Shown one piece after another: positions 1 to 8,507 of a DNA stretch of 40,525 bases. The notes beneath the pieces were generated by a model. The model had not been told where the DNA came from. It worked only from the letters and a program-made list of their open reading frames with translations, and did no database searches. The stretch's first letter is position 1, and each line of letters begins with the position of its first letter. The translations under genes and the position numbers were made by a program. Origin of the DNA: Flavobacteriales bacterium (GTDB taxonomy: Bacteria; Bacteroidota; Bacteroidia; Flavobacteriales_D; Sanyastnellaceae); the NCBI GenBank assembly GCA_030828175.1, contig JAURDB010000006.1, forward strand, positions 1 to 40,525. Reading direction: 5' to 3'.

Positions 1-3000
1 GTGGGAACCGGTCCCACGCAGCCTCCTGACATGGGCTCGCACTCGATGTAGGCGGTGTCGAGCTCGCAGTTGTCGGTCCAGGACGCGAAGCCAAGGCCGG
101 TCAGAACGTCCATGTCGCAAGTCCACACATCGCAGGCGACGGATACCTCAATGGAGCTGAGTTCGATGGTCGGAGCAATCTGGTCGATGACATCGATGGT
201 CTGGATTCCGGTTTCCGTGGAGGAATTTCCACAACCATCCTCCGCAGTGGCGGTCCAGCGGCGCTCGATGGTGTAGCAACCGGCGCTGATCTCTTCCGTG
301 ATGACGTCGGTGTACGTGACTTCTCCGGTGACCGAACTGCAGTCGTCCGAGAAGTTGGCTGAAGCCTCGCCCGTAAAGTCTGTGCCCGTGTTTGCGGAGC
401 AGTCTCCCATGACGGAAACCGAGAGGTCGCCGGGAAGCATGAGGTCAATCTGCGGGCCGACCGTGTCGATGACATGGATGAGCTGGGTGCAGGTGCCCAC
501 GTTTCCGAAGAGGTCTTCTGCAGACCACGTGCGTTCAATGGTGTAGCAACCTCCGTCCGTCTGGTCCACGATGACGTCGCCCAGAACGGTCACGGGAATG
601 CTGTCGAGGTCGTCGCAGTTGTCGATGGCTGTCACCGTCGCAATGGCGGGAATGTCCTCCGTGCAATAGACGATGGCCTCACCCGGGCATCCGAGGAACG
701 TCGGAGCAATCGTGTCTACGCGGCAGACTTCCTGCTCGTGGTTGTAGGCACCACAGCTGTCCACAAAGGTGTAGATGTTGGTGGTGCAGAGTTCGTCGTA
801 ATCAAAGGTCTCCGTCTCCATGACGAGGTCCACGATCACATCACCCAAGGCGCCGGAAACCAGCGTTCCCAGAACCTGGCCTTCCCATGCAAACCAACCG
901 CCGAGGCCGTAACCGCAGTTGTGGTCGTTGGCGGCTTCACCTACCTGGAAGCCGAAGTGCTCGTTGACAGGGGCATGGCTGAGTTGCAGGAAACTGCCTG
1001 CGTAAGCGTCCACACCTGTCAGGTAGCTCTGGTCGTTCTTCATCGTGTAGATCGTCCAGGGGTCGGTGTCCACGTTCGTGCAGGTATAGGCGTACTTGAA
1101 GCCTTTGCCAAGGGCACCCCATTCCACGCCGGTGAGACCATCCTCAAAGACGAGGAAGGCACGGAAGCGCTGGGTGTGATCGAGGCTGTTCTCAATCAAC
1201 CCTTCGAGAACGGCGGTACCGTTGCTGTACTGGGTGAAAGTCAAGCCGTCTCCGCTCTCCACGAAGTAGTCTGAAGCGGCAAGTCCCTGCATGTTCAATC
1301 CGTAGATGCGCAATGCACCATCGGGTCCGACCCCGAGGGCCGTCGTTGCCGTTCCTGTGCTGATGGAATCCGATGCGGACAGCGTGACACATGAAGTGGC
1401 TTCCGTCGTGACACCGGTGCAGCTGTTGTAGATGCTGGCATCTTCGACGCAAGCGACCGCGTCCAGATCGCCAAGACACTGAACGGTGTAATCCTGGAGG
1501 GATGCATCCACCACGTAGCAAAGGGGATCGCAGGGGTCGAGTTCAATGGGGTCTCCGTTGCAATCGAACCCAGGGACGGCGTATTCGCAGGAACCGTCGT
1601 CATCGGATGCACCGGCGTCGTAGTTGCACGCAAATTCATCGGTACAGCCTTCATTCTCGAGCTCATTGCAGATGCCATCTCCGTCGTCATCGTTCAGGCA
1701 GTTGCCGTCACAATCGACGTAATCGAATTCGGGATAGGTGCAGAGCGTTCCATCGAAATCGGTGGCATCGGGAGCATAGTTGCAAGCCAAGGGGTCACCA
1801 CATCCGGGCACTTCCTCCTCATCGCAAATGCCATCCTCGTCGGCATCGTTGAGGCACTCGCAATCACAGTCCACGTAGTCAGAACCGCAGAATTGATCTG
1901 CATAGACGCAAGGCACACCATCCGTGTTGGCCAGCGGGTTGTAGTTGCAAGCCGTTTCGTCCAAACAACCCTCGATGGGGTCACCGGAACCGAATGGGAA
2001 CTGCTGCGGGTCATCGAAGGAGCCGAGTTCATCGCCCTGTTCATCAGGGCTCAAAGTGAAGTCGAGCAGGTACTGGGCACAATCCGCTTCATCCCAGAGA
2101 ATGAAGGAGATCTCCTGACCTGCTTCCGCGTAGATGTTCATGTTGATCCAGCTGCCGTCTTCGTACTCGAAGGCTTCAGCGAGACCTACAGTGTTGCCGT
2201 CTACTTGGGCCAGGACGGTTCCACCCACAATGGGGGCTCCGTCGAAGAATACTTCGGCGATCACCGTGGAAGGAATCAGGGGCAGCACCTCCACGGTGGT
2301 ATCCGGCTCGAGACAGGGGTCTTCAAAGTCACAGATGCCATCGTTGTCTTGGTCCTCGAGGCAGTTGCCGTCGCAGTCGTATCCGTCGGCAGGGCCTTCG
2401 CCACCGCACACACCGCACGCATCAAGCGACTGGCAGGAACCGTCGTCAATGGTGGCCTCCGCGTCGTAGTTGCAAGCTTCGGCGTCAGTACAACCGGCAC
2501 AGCTTTCAAATTCGCAGGAACCATCTTCCTCTGTGGCGTCGGCATCGAAGTTGCAGGCATCGGCATTTGTGCAGCCGTTCACTTCAATCTCGTCACAGAC
2601 ACCGTCTCCGTCGGCGTCGTTCAGGCAGTTTCCGTCGCAATCGACGTAATCCACATCGTAGAGGTCCGATGGGTAGAGACACAGCGCATTGTCGGTGTCG
2701 GTAAAGTCACCGGCATTGCAGGCCCCGGGGTCGGTACAACCCACGGTTTCATCCGTGTCGCAAATGCCATCGCCGTCGGCGTCGTTCAGGCAGTTTCCGT
2801 CACAATCAAAAATGTCCGTTCCATAGAGGTCAATGGGGTAGATGCAAGAATCGTCATCCATGTCGGCCAGCTCATCATAGTTGCAGGCCGTTTCGTCCGT
2901 ACAACCGGGGATGGCGTTGCCGCTCATGAACGGCAGATCGGCAGGGTCATCGAAGGTGGAAAGCTCTTCACCGTCCTCGCTGACACCGAAGGACAGGTCA

Positions 3001-4730
3001 ATGTCGTACAATGCGCAGGCGGCAGGGTCGAAAAGCTGGAATTCCACATTGTCTCCGGAAGCGGCATAAATGGTCATGCTGACCCAGCTGCCGCCCTCGT
3101 ATTCAAAGGCCTCATCCACACCTACGGTTTCACCGTCCACCACGGCAAGAAGTGTCATTCCCACAACGGGCTGGCCGTCAAGTGAGACTTCAGCGATGAA
3201 GGAAACAGGAACGATGGGGGCCACGGCCGGCGTCAAGTCCGGCTCGTTGCAGGGATCCTCGTCATCGCAAAGGCCATCACCGTCTGCGTCTGCGAGGCAA
3301 TTGCCATCACAGTCGAGGTTGTCGGCAGCGGGGTAGGTGCAGGACCCGTTATCGTCGGTGGCCGCTGCATCGTAGTTGCAGGCCAGGATGTCTTGACAAC
3401 CGGGAACCTCGTCTTCATCACAAATGAGGTCGGCGTCGGCGTCGTTGAGACAGTTTCCGTCGCAATCGAGGTTGTCGGCAGCGGGGTAGGTGCAGGATCC
3501 GTCATCGTCGGTGGCTGCAGCGTCGAAGTTGCACGCCTCTGCATCATCGCAACCGGGCACTTCGTCTTCGTCGCAGATGCCGTCGACATCTGCATCGTTG
3601 AGGCAGTTTCCGCCGCAGTCGAGGTTGTCGGCAGCGGGGTAGGTGCAGGATCCGTCATCGTCGGTGGCTGCAGCATCGTAGTTGCATGCTTCTGCATCCT
3701 GACAACCTGGAACCTCATCCTCGTCGCAGATGCCATCAACGTCCGCGTCGTTGAGACAGTTTCCGGCGCAATCGAGGTTGTCGGCAGCGGGGTAAGTACA
3801 GGAGTTGTCGTCATCGGTCGCAGCGGCGTCATAATTGCACGCTTCCGCATCCTGACATCCGGGGACCTCATCCTCATCACAGATGCTGTCATCGTCGGCA
3901 TCGTTCAAGCAGGCGCAATCGCAGTCTACGTTGGCCACTCCGCACTCGTCTTCAGGATAGACACATGAACCGTCATCATCCGTGGCCGCTTCGTCATAGT
4001 TGCAGGCGGTGCTGTCGACACAACCGGGAACTGAAGATCCGGCTCCGAAATAGAAGGTGTCGCGGAATTCCGTGGTGCCATTGCCGTTGATGAAAACCTG
4101 GCAATAAACTTGACCACTGAGTTCACCGGTTGTGGTGAACTGTCCAATCAGCACGCGCAGATCAGAGCCAGCGATGCCGTTGGCGTCTCCATTCAGCGCA
4201 TACCAAGCACCGCCAATCATATCATCAATGGCAATGCTGGCTCCTGGCAGGCCCGCGCCGGGATCAAAGTTGGTGGCCCATGGGTTCGTCGCGGATTGCA
4301 CCGTAGAGATCGCTGCCTCTCCGCCGGCGGCGTTTGGAACGCCTTCCAGTCCAATGGTAATCCAACTGTCATACGCGAGGTCGGGATACACCGGGAAAAG
4401 GATGCTGTTGATGCCGTTCGGGGTTGACCCACCCAAGACAGCATGGTAGTAGTCCGTCGTGGTATTGATGTAGGTCGGGTTGGTTGCGTCTCCTGACACC
4501 GAGGACATGAAGTCGTCCTCGTTGTTCATGCTCACGTACAAACGTGTGCAGCTGTAACCAGTGAGGTCGGTCACACCCAAGGCACCGGCGAGGATACCAA
4601 TGTTCTCGGTAACCACTTCCAATTCCAGGTCGTAACCCTCAGGGGCAGGACTGGAGTTGATGGATTGGCCTTGGGTTGAGCCGAAAGAGAAGGCGAGAAG
4701 TAGCCCAATAAGCAAGCGATAAGGGTTCAT
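1..4730 (-). CDS. Giant secreted Cys/Asp-rich repeat surface protein (partial, C-terminus beyond window)
   Basis: The reading frame is open from an ATG at 4730 to the left edge, giving 1576 codons and no stop, so the C-terminus is missing. The start is followed by a signal peptide (residues 1-22, hydrophobic core LLIGLLLAFSF). A ~200-residue N-terminal domain of unknown function follows. Residues ~234-498 are cysteine-rich repeats with the core ACNYDxxATDDDGSC and TSP3-like acidic loops such as DADVDGICDEDE, which suggest calcium binding. Residues ~495-607 and ~809-919 are two copies of one ~110-residue module, with more repeats between and after them. Residues ~1066-1332 form an unrecognised domain, and from ~1332 there are HYR/Ig-like repeats (CYTIERTWSAED type). 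Proteins of this build in Flavobacteriales are normally secreted, often through type IX secretion, but the sorting domain would lie outside the window. An adhesin or structural surface role is inference. The predicted promoter lies at 4775-4805. Confidence 0.9.
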   Translation of the reverse strand, partial: MNPYRLLIGLLLAFSFGSTQGQSINSSPAPEGYDLELEVVTENIGILAGALGVTDLTGYSCTRLYVSMNNEDDFMSSVSGDATNPTYINTTTDYYHAVLGGSTPNGINSILFPVYPDLAYDSWITIGLEGVPNAAGGEAAISTVQSATNPWATNFDPGAGLPGASIAIDDMIGGAWYALNGDANGIAGSDLRVLIGQFTTTGELSGQVYCQVFINGNGTTEFRDTFYFGAGSSVPGCVDSTACNYDEAATDDDGSCVYPEDECGVANVDCDCACLNDADDDSICDEDEVPGCQDAEACNYDAAATDDDNSCTYPAADNLDCAGNCLNDADVDGICDEDEVPGCQDAEACNYDAAATDDDGSCTYPAADNLDCGGNCLNDADVDGICDEDEVPGCDDAEACNFDAAATDDDGSCTYPAADNLDCDGNCLNDADADLICDEDEVPGCQDILACNYDAAATDDNGSCTYPAADNLDCDGNCLADADGDGLCDDEDPCNEPDLTPAVAPIVPVSFIAEVSLDGQPVVGMTLLAVVDGETVGVDEAFEYEGGSWVSMTIYAASGDNVEFQLFDPAACALYDIDLSFGVSEDGEELSTFDDPADLPFMSGNAIPGCTDETACNYDELADMDDDSCIYPIDLYGTDIFDCDGNCLNDADGDGICDTDETVGCTDPGACNAGDFTDTDNALCLYPSDLYDVDYVDCDGNCLNDADGDGVCDEIEVNGCTNADACNFDADATEEDGSCEFESCAGCTDAEACNYDAEATIDDGSCQSLDACGVCGGEGPADGYDCDGNCLEDQDNDGICDFEDPCLEPDTTVEVLPLIPSTVIAEVFFDGAPIVGGTVLAQVDGNTVGLAEAFEYEDGSWINMNIYAEAGQEISFILWDEADCAQYLLDFTLSPDEQGDELGSFDDPQQFPFGSGDPIEGCLDETACNYNPLANTDGVPCVYADQFCGSDYVDCDCECLNDADEDGICDEEEVPGCGDPLACNYAPDATDFDGTLCTYPEFDYVDCDGNCLNDDDGDGICNELENEGCTDEFACNYDAGASDDDGSCEYAVPGFDCNGDPIELDPCDPLCYVVDASLQDYTVQCLGDLDAVACVEDASIYNSCTGVTTEATSCVTLSASDSISTGTATTALGVGPDGALRIYGLNMQGLAASDYFVESGDGLTFTQYSNGTAVLEGLIENSLDHTQRFRAFLVFEDGLTGVEWGALGKGFKYAYTCTNVDTDPWTIYTMKNDQSYLTGVDAYAGSFLQLSHAPVNEHFGFQVGEAANDHNCGYGLGGWFAWEGQVLGTLVSGALGDVIVDLVMETETFDYDELCTTNIYTFVDSCGAYNHEQEVCRVDTIAPTFLGCPGEAIVYCTEDIPAIATVTAIDNCDDLDSIPVTVLGDVIVDQTDGGCYTIERTWSAEDLFGNVGTCTQLIHVIDTVGPQIDLMLPGDLSVSVMGDCSANTGTDFTGEASANFSDDCSSVTGEVTYTDVITEEISAGCYTIERRWTATAEDGCGNSSTETGIQTIDVIDQIAPTIELSSIEVSVACDVWTCDMDVLTGLGFASWTDNCELDTAYIECEPMSGGCVGPVP
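1974..2306 (-). repeat. Surface-protein module, copy 2
   Basis: This segment follows DPCLEPD and ends before IEGCLDETACNYN. It contains IAEVFFDGAPIVG, EAFEYEDGSW and SFDDPQQFPF, which match copy 1 in order and spacing. The DNA has diverged much more than in the 153-bp tandem units, so this duplication appears older. Confidence 0.75.
2911..3246 (-). repeat. Surface-protein module, copy 1
   Basis: This ~110-residue segment starts after DPCNEPD and ends before IPGCTDETACNYD. It contains IAEVSLDGQPVVG, EAFEYEGGSW and TFDDPADLPF. The same layout and about half of the residues recur in copy 2 (1974-2306). The family is not recognised; alternating hydrophobic stretches suggest a beta-sandwich, which is inference. 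Confidence 0.75.
3237..4030 (-). repeat. Tandem coding repeats, 153-bp (51-residue) period
   Basis: The block beginning with bases GTCGGCAGCGGGGTA recurs at 3321, 3474, 3627 and 3780 (small changes in the last copy), exactly 153 bp apart. Each unit encodes 51 residues: VPGCxDxxACNYD, a DDDGSC loop, TYPAADNLDC and a DADxDGICDEDE loop. A more diverged 55-residue unit precedes them at the N-terminal side. Bases 3466-3521 and 3619-3674 are identical over 56 bp, which indicates recent duplication or gene conversion. Unit number could change by slippage or recombination, always in whole codons. Confidence 0.9.
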
Positions 4731-4774
4731 GGTGCCGTAGGAATAAGCGTGTAGCAGCGATGATATAAGTCCTA

Positions 4775-4805
4775 CAAATATGCGAAATAACTCGACTAAT
4801 TGCAA
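4775..4805 (-). promoter_or_regulatory. Predicted Bacteroidota promoter of the surface-protein gene
   Basis: On the minus strand, TTG (4805-4803) is followed after 20 bases by CATATTTG (4782-4775). This is one mismatch from the Bacteroidota -7 box TAnnTTTG, at the usual spacing from the -33 TTG. It lies in an AT-rich stretch about 45 bases upstream of the ATG at 4730. The TTG overlaps the 10-bp palindrome AATTGCAATT (4798-4807). Confidence 0.5.
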
Positions 4806-4872
4806 TTATTTATTGATTCGTCGAAGAAATACTCGGGTTGACCGAGAAAAATTTGTGGACGTAGCGTCCCTT

Positions 4873-4896
4873 TGCGGAGCCGATATCGGTCCCGCA
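4873..4896. terminator. 24-bp near-perfect palindrome between leuS and the surface gene (possible leuS terminator)
   Basis: Two 12-base arms meet at the centre GATATC, with one A-C mismatch and one G-T wobble pair. It lies 30 bases after the leuS stop. No run of T follows on the minus strand, so a standard intrinsic terminator is uncertain; a protein-binding site is also possible. The rest of the 195-bp gap holds only the promoter above. Confidence 0.35.
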
Positions 4897-4925
4897 ATCC
4901 CCTGTGTATGCTTCTCTTTTGGGGC

Positions 4926-7733
4926 TTACCCTACGATGTTGATGATGCGTCCTGGGACGACGATCACTTTTTTGGGTGAGCGCCCGTCCAATTGCTTGGC
5001 GGTGCGTTCATCGGCCAAAACAGCGGCCTCCACATCTGATGGGGACGCGTCCGTGGCCACACTGAATTGGAAGCGCACCTTGCCGTTGAACTGGACGGGG
5101 TATTGCACTTCCGCTTCGACCAGTTTGGAGGCATCCCACTTCGGCCAATCCGCATCCACGACGGAACCACTTCCGCCGCAAAGTTCCCAGAGTTCCTCGG
5201 CCAAGTGCGGCGCATAGGGCGCAAGGGTAGCGGCCAGTGGCTGCAAAACTGCGCGTTCATGGGCCCCCGCTTCGGTGAGTTCGTTGACCCCGATCATCAG
5301 GGCGCTCACCACGGTGTTCCAGCTCAGGCGGTCCAGGTCTTCCGTGACCTTCTTGATGGTCTTGTGCAAGGCGCGTTCCGCCTCGGGTGACGGTGTGCCG
5401 TCATGGACCAGCACCTCGCCCTCGGCGTTGCGGTAGAGCCGCGACAGCTTGCGCAGGAATCCGTGCACGCCATTGATCCCTTGCGTATCCCAGGGCTTGG
5501 CCTGCTCCAGCGGGCCCAGGAACATCTCGTAGCACCGCAAGGTGTCCGCTCCGTAGCGCTCCACGAGGTCGTCCGGATTCTCGACGTTGTACTTGGACTT
5601 GGACATCTTCTCCACCTCGCTGCCGCAGCGGTACTGTCCATGTTCGTCCAGTATGAACGCCGCATCGGCGAACTCGGGACGCCACGCCTTGAAGCCTTCA
5701 AGGTCGAGCACATCGTTCTTGACCAGGCTGATGTCCACATGCAGCCGCTGGGTGCGGTGGGCCTTCCGTTGCTCGAAAGAGACAAAGGTGTTGGTGCCCT
5801 CCACGCGATAAACGAAGCTGCTCCGACCCAGGATCATCCCCTGGTTGATCATCTTGGCAAAGGGCTCGTCGAACCCGATGAGGCCGAGGTCGTAGAGGAA
5901 CTTGGTCCAGAAACGGCTGTACAGGAGGTGCCCGGTCCCGTGCTCTGCGCCCCCCACATACAAATCGACCTGGCCCCAATAGTCGCTCTTGGAACGGTCA
6001 CACAAGGACGCAGGGTTGTGCGGGTCCATGTAGCGCAGGAAGTACCAGCTCGATCCGGCCCACCCCGGCATGGTATTGTACTCCATGCGGTCACCGCGTT
6101 GCACATTCCAATGCGCTGCACGGGCCAAGGGGGGGTCTCCGTCCTCCGTGGGCAGATAGGCGTCCACTTCGGGGAGCAGCACCTGCTGGTCCTCCAACAA
6201 CTTGGGCACGCCTCCTTCGTAATAAACGGGGAAGGGCTCACCCCAATAGCGTTGGCGGCTGAAAACGGCATCGCGCAATCGGTAATTGACCCGAGGCTCC
6301 GCGAAGCCGGCCGCAGCGGTTTCAGCGATGGCACGGGGCAAGGCTTCCTCACAACGCAGCCCGTCCCATTCCCCGCTGTTGCAGAGAACGGCTCGCTTAT
6401 CGGATTCAGCGCCTGCTTCCACATCGTGCCCTTCGAAAATGGGCGGAATGGGCAATCCGAAAGCCTTGGCAAATTCCCAGTCGCGCTGGTCTCCCGCAGG
6501 CACGGCCATGACGGCCCCTGTGCCGTAACCCGCCAAAACGTAGTCCGCAATCCAGATGGGCATGGCGTCGCCGGTGAGGGGATGAACCGCATGGGCGCCG
6601 GTGAAGCACCCGGTCATCCCCCGGTCGCCCGCCATGCGATCTCGCTCGCTGCGCGAAGCCGTCTCCGCGACATAGGCATCCACTGCTGCGCGTTGGTCTG
6701 CTGTGGCAATCAGGTCCACCAGGTCATGCTCTGGGGCGAGGACCAGAAAATTGGCCCCGTGAAGGGTGTCGGGCCGGGTAGAAAAAACCTCGATTTGGCG
6801 GCCGGCATGACCCTCGATATCGAACCGCAGTTGCGACCCTGTCGACTTGCCGATCCAATTCCGCTGAACTTCTTTGATGCTCTCGGACCAGTCGATGGCA
6901 TCCAACCCCTCCAGCAAGCGGTCGGCATAGGCGGTGATCCGCATCATCCACTGGCGCATCTTCTTGCGGACAACAGGGTGGCCGCCCCGTTCGCTCTTTC
7001 CGCCGATGACCTCGTCGTTGGCGAGCACGGTGCCCAGGGCCGGACACCAATTCACTTCGCTGTCGGCCAGGTAGGCGAGGCGGTAGGCCATGAGCACATC
7101 ACTGCGTCCAGCGTCGTCCAGTGCATTCCATTGAAGGGCCGTGAAGTGCCCATCGAACGCCGCACCCCAGAGTTCCTGACCGGCCTCATTGAGGGTGTCC
7201 TCACCGAAGGCCCAATCGAGGTTGGCATTTCCCGATTGGGAGAACAGGGATTCCAGGTCGGATATGGAAACGGCCTTGTTCGCAGCATGGTCGTAGCCAT
7301 GCTCGAAGAGCCGTGCGAAAATCCACTGTGTCCAACGGTAGTAGTCAGGGCTGCTGGTCCGAACCTCGCGGCTCCAATCGTAGCTGAAGCCCAACAAATC
7401 GAGCTGGCTGCGGTAGCGCGCGATGTTGCGCTCGGTCGTGATGGCCGGATGCTGACCGGTTTGGATGGCGTATTGCTCCGCCGGAAGGCCAAAGCTGTCA
7501 TACCCCTGCGGATGGAGCACATTGAATCCGCATTGCCGCTTGTAGCGGGCAATGACATCTGAAGCGATGTATCCCAGGGGATGGCCCACGTGCAGGCCAG
7601 CTCCACTCGGATAGGGGAACATGTCCAGCACGTAGAATTTCTTCCGGCTTGCGTCTTCCTTGACGGCATAGGTCTCTTGCTCAACCCAGCGCCCGCGCCA
7701 TTTGTCTTCGATGGCCTTGAAATCGTACTCCAT
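4926..7733 (-). CDS. leuS: Leucyl-tRNA synthetase
   Basis: This 935-residue class Ia aminoacyl-tRNA synthetase charges tRNA-Leu with leucine in the cytoplasm. The HIGH-type signature is seen as PYPSGAGLHVGH (HVGH at residues 48-51), and the KMSKS loop as EKMSKSKYNVENP near residue 709. Between them lies the CP1 editing domain (GTGAVMAVPAGDQRDWEFA region). The protein ends in the tRNA-binding anticodon and C-terminal domains (VIVVPGRIINIVG). The length is slightly above most bacterial LeuS but usual for Bacteroidota. The ATG at 7733 begins MEYDFKAIEDKWR, the normal family N-terminus. It appears monocistronic, with a TATCTTCG element 18 bases upstream. Confidence 0.98.
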   Translation of the reverse strand: MEYDFKAIEDKWRGRWVEQETYAVKEDASRKKFYVLDMFPYPSGAGLHVGHPLGYIASDVIARYKRQCGFNVLHPQGYDSFGLPAEQYAIQTGQHPAITTERNIARYRSQLDLLGFSYDWSREVRTSSPDYYRWTQWIFARLFEHGYDHAANKAVSISDLESLFSQSGNANLDWAFGEDTLNEAGQELWGAAFDGHFTALQWNALDDAGRSDVLMAYRLAYLADSEVNWCPALGTVLANDEVIGGKSERGGHPVVRKKMRQWMMRITAYADRLLEGLDAIDWSESIKEVQRNWIGKSTGSQLRFDIEGHAGRQIEVFSTRPDTLHGANFLVLAPEHDLVDLIATADQRAAVDAYVAETASRSERDRMAGDRGMTGCFTGAHAVHPLTGDAMPIWIADYVLAGYGTGAVMAVPAGDQRDWEFAKAFGLPIPPIFEGHDVEAGAESDKRAVLCNSGEWDGLRCEEALPRAIAETAAAGFAEPRVNYRLRDAVFSRQRYWGEPFPVYYEGGVPKLLEDQQVLLPEVDAYLPTEDGDPPLARAAHWNVQRGDRMEYNTMPGWAGSSWYFLRYMDPHNPASLCDRSKSDYWGQVDLYVGGAEHGTGHLLYSRFWTKFLYDLGLIGFDEPFAKMINQGMILGRSSFVYRVEGTNTFVSFEQRKAHRTQRLHVDISLVKNDVLDLEGFKAWRPEFADAAFILDEHGQYRCGSEVEKMSKSKYNVENPDDLVERYGADTLRCYEMFLGPLEQAKPWDTQGINGVHGFLRKLSRLYRNAEGEVLVHDGTPSPEAERALHKTIKKVTEDLDRLSWNTVVSALMIGVNELTEAGAHERAVLQPLAATLAPYAPHLAEELWELCGGSGSVVDADWPKWDASKLVEAEVQYPVQFNGKVRFQFSVATDASPSDVEAAVLADERTAKQLDGRSPKKVIVVPGRIINIVG

Positions 7734-7751
7734 ACCCGAGAGGTGAAGCCG

Positions 7752-7759
7752 CGAAGATA
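7752..7759 (-). promoter_or_regulatory. TATCTTCG -7-like element upstream of leuS
   Basis: TATCTTCG on the minus strand ends 18 bases before the leuS ATG. It differs from the Bacteroidota -7 consensus TAnnTTTG only by C for T at position 7. The same octamer precedes several other genes in this window. No clear TTG is seen at -33. Confidence 0.5.
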
Positions 7760-7802
7760 CCGAGGCAACCTAGGTGTGCGACTTGTGCCTGAAATTGCAA
7801 CC

Positions 7803-8432
7803 GTGTACGCCACCCGTATCCCTTCTGCTGTCCCCGCCATGTTTCCAGAATTCCGTTGGACAGGGGAGCGTGGGTTGTGCGATGTGCACTTGACTTTCGA
7901 TGATGGTCCCCATCCGGAGTGGACCCCGCGGATCCTGGATATGCTCGCAGAAAAGGGCCACAAAGCCACTTTTTTCTGCGTAGGAGAGAACATAGAAAGG
8001 CACCCTGAAGTGTTTGATCGAATCCGCAAGGAGGGACACAGCTGGGGCAACCACACCATGCACCATGAATCGGGCTGGACAACGGGGCATTTTCAATACC
8101 TCAGAAGTTTTCTCGATTGCGAGGCCTTAACCGGATCAGGGTTGTTCAGGCCGCCTTACGGAAGGATGAGAAGGTCGCAAGCAAAGGCCATTTCAACACG
8201 CAGTGAAATTGTGATGTGGGACCTGTTGACCGGAGATTTCGATGCGCGGCGCAGCGCCAGTGATTGTCTGAAGGCGACTTTGCCCCACTTCCAGCCGGGT
8301 TCCATTGCGGTTTTGCACGACAGTGCGAAGGCTGCGGAAAGAACCATGGGTTTGCTTCAGGGCATGATGGAGACGATGGAAATGAACGGGTGGTGCAGCC
8401 GGGGGCTGGCGATGAATCCAACTTCCATCTGA
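7803..8432 (+). CDS. Polysaccharide deacetylase (NodB homology) family protein
   Basis: This 209-residue protein belongs to carbohydrate esterase family 4, which removes N- or O-acetyl groups from sugars using a metal ion. The NodB motifs are in order: TFDDG (residues 31-35), GNHTMHH with the HxxxH metal pair (about 84-88), RPPYG (about 116-120), MWDLLTGDFD and VLHD. It has no signal peptide, and short forms of this kind are common in Bacteroidota. The GTG at 7803 was chosen because YATRIPSAVPAMFP then aligns with the short N-terminus usual in the family; the ATG at 7839 is an alternative. It is divergent from leuS and followed 75 bases later by the receiver gene. The substrate is unknown. 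Confidence 0.9.
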   Translation: MYATRIPSAVPAMFPEFRWTGERGLCDVHLTFDDGPHPEWTPRILDMLAEKGHKATFFCVGENIERHPEVFDRIRKEGHSWGNHTMHHESGWTTGHFQYLRSFLDCEALTGSGLFRPPYGRMRRSQAKAISTRSEIVMWDLLTGDFDARRSASDCLKATLPHFQPGSIAVLHDSAKAAERTMGLLQGMMETMEMNGWCSRGLAMNPTSI

Positions 8433-8507
8433 AGGAGGATTCCGACAGCAGAAGATCTGTATGGACTGACCAGCCAGGATGGGTCTTGTTCGGATTTTTG
8501 CGCTGAC

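Noticed and set aside
1893-3185. 430-codon open frame on the plus strand, and a similar 266-codon frame at 474-1274
   Set aside because: Both lie opposite the surface-protein gene, whose minus-strand frame gives coherent repeats, modules and cysteine patterns. The plus-strand products are valine-rich low-complexity mirrors of the repeats.
3321-3800. CRISPR-like regular repeats
   Set aside because: The period is 153 bp, the repeats are in frame and coding, and there are no short unique spacers or cas genes.
1-4730. Pseudogene or frameshifted surface gene
   Set aside because: The minus-strand frame translates without stops or shifts in the segments I followed from 4730 to the left edge. It only appears broken because the stop lies outside the window.
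5403-7562. 719-codon plus-strand frame
   Set aside because: It lies wholly within leuS on the other strand and has no family features; it is an effect of GC-rich codon usage.
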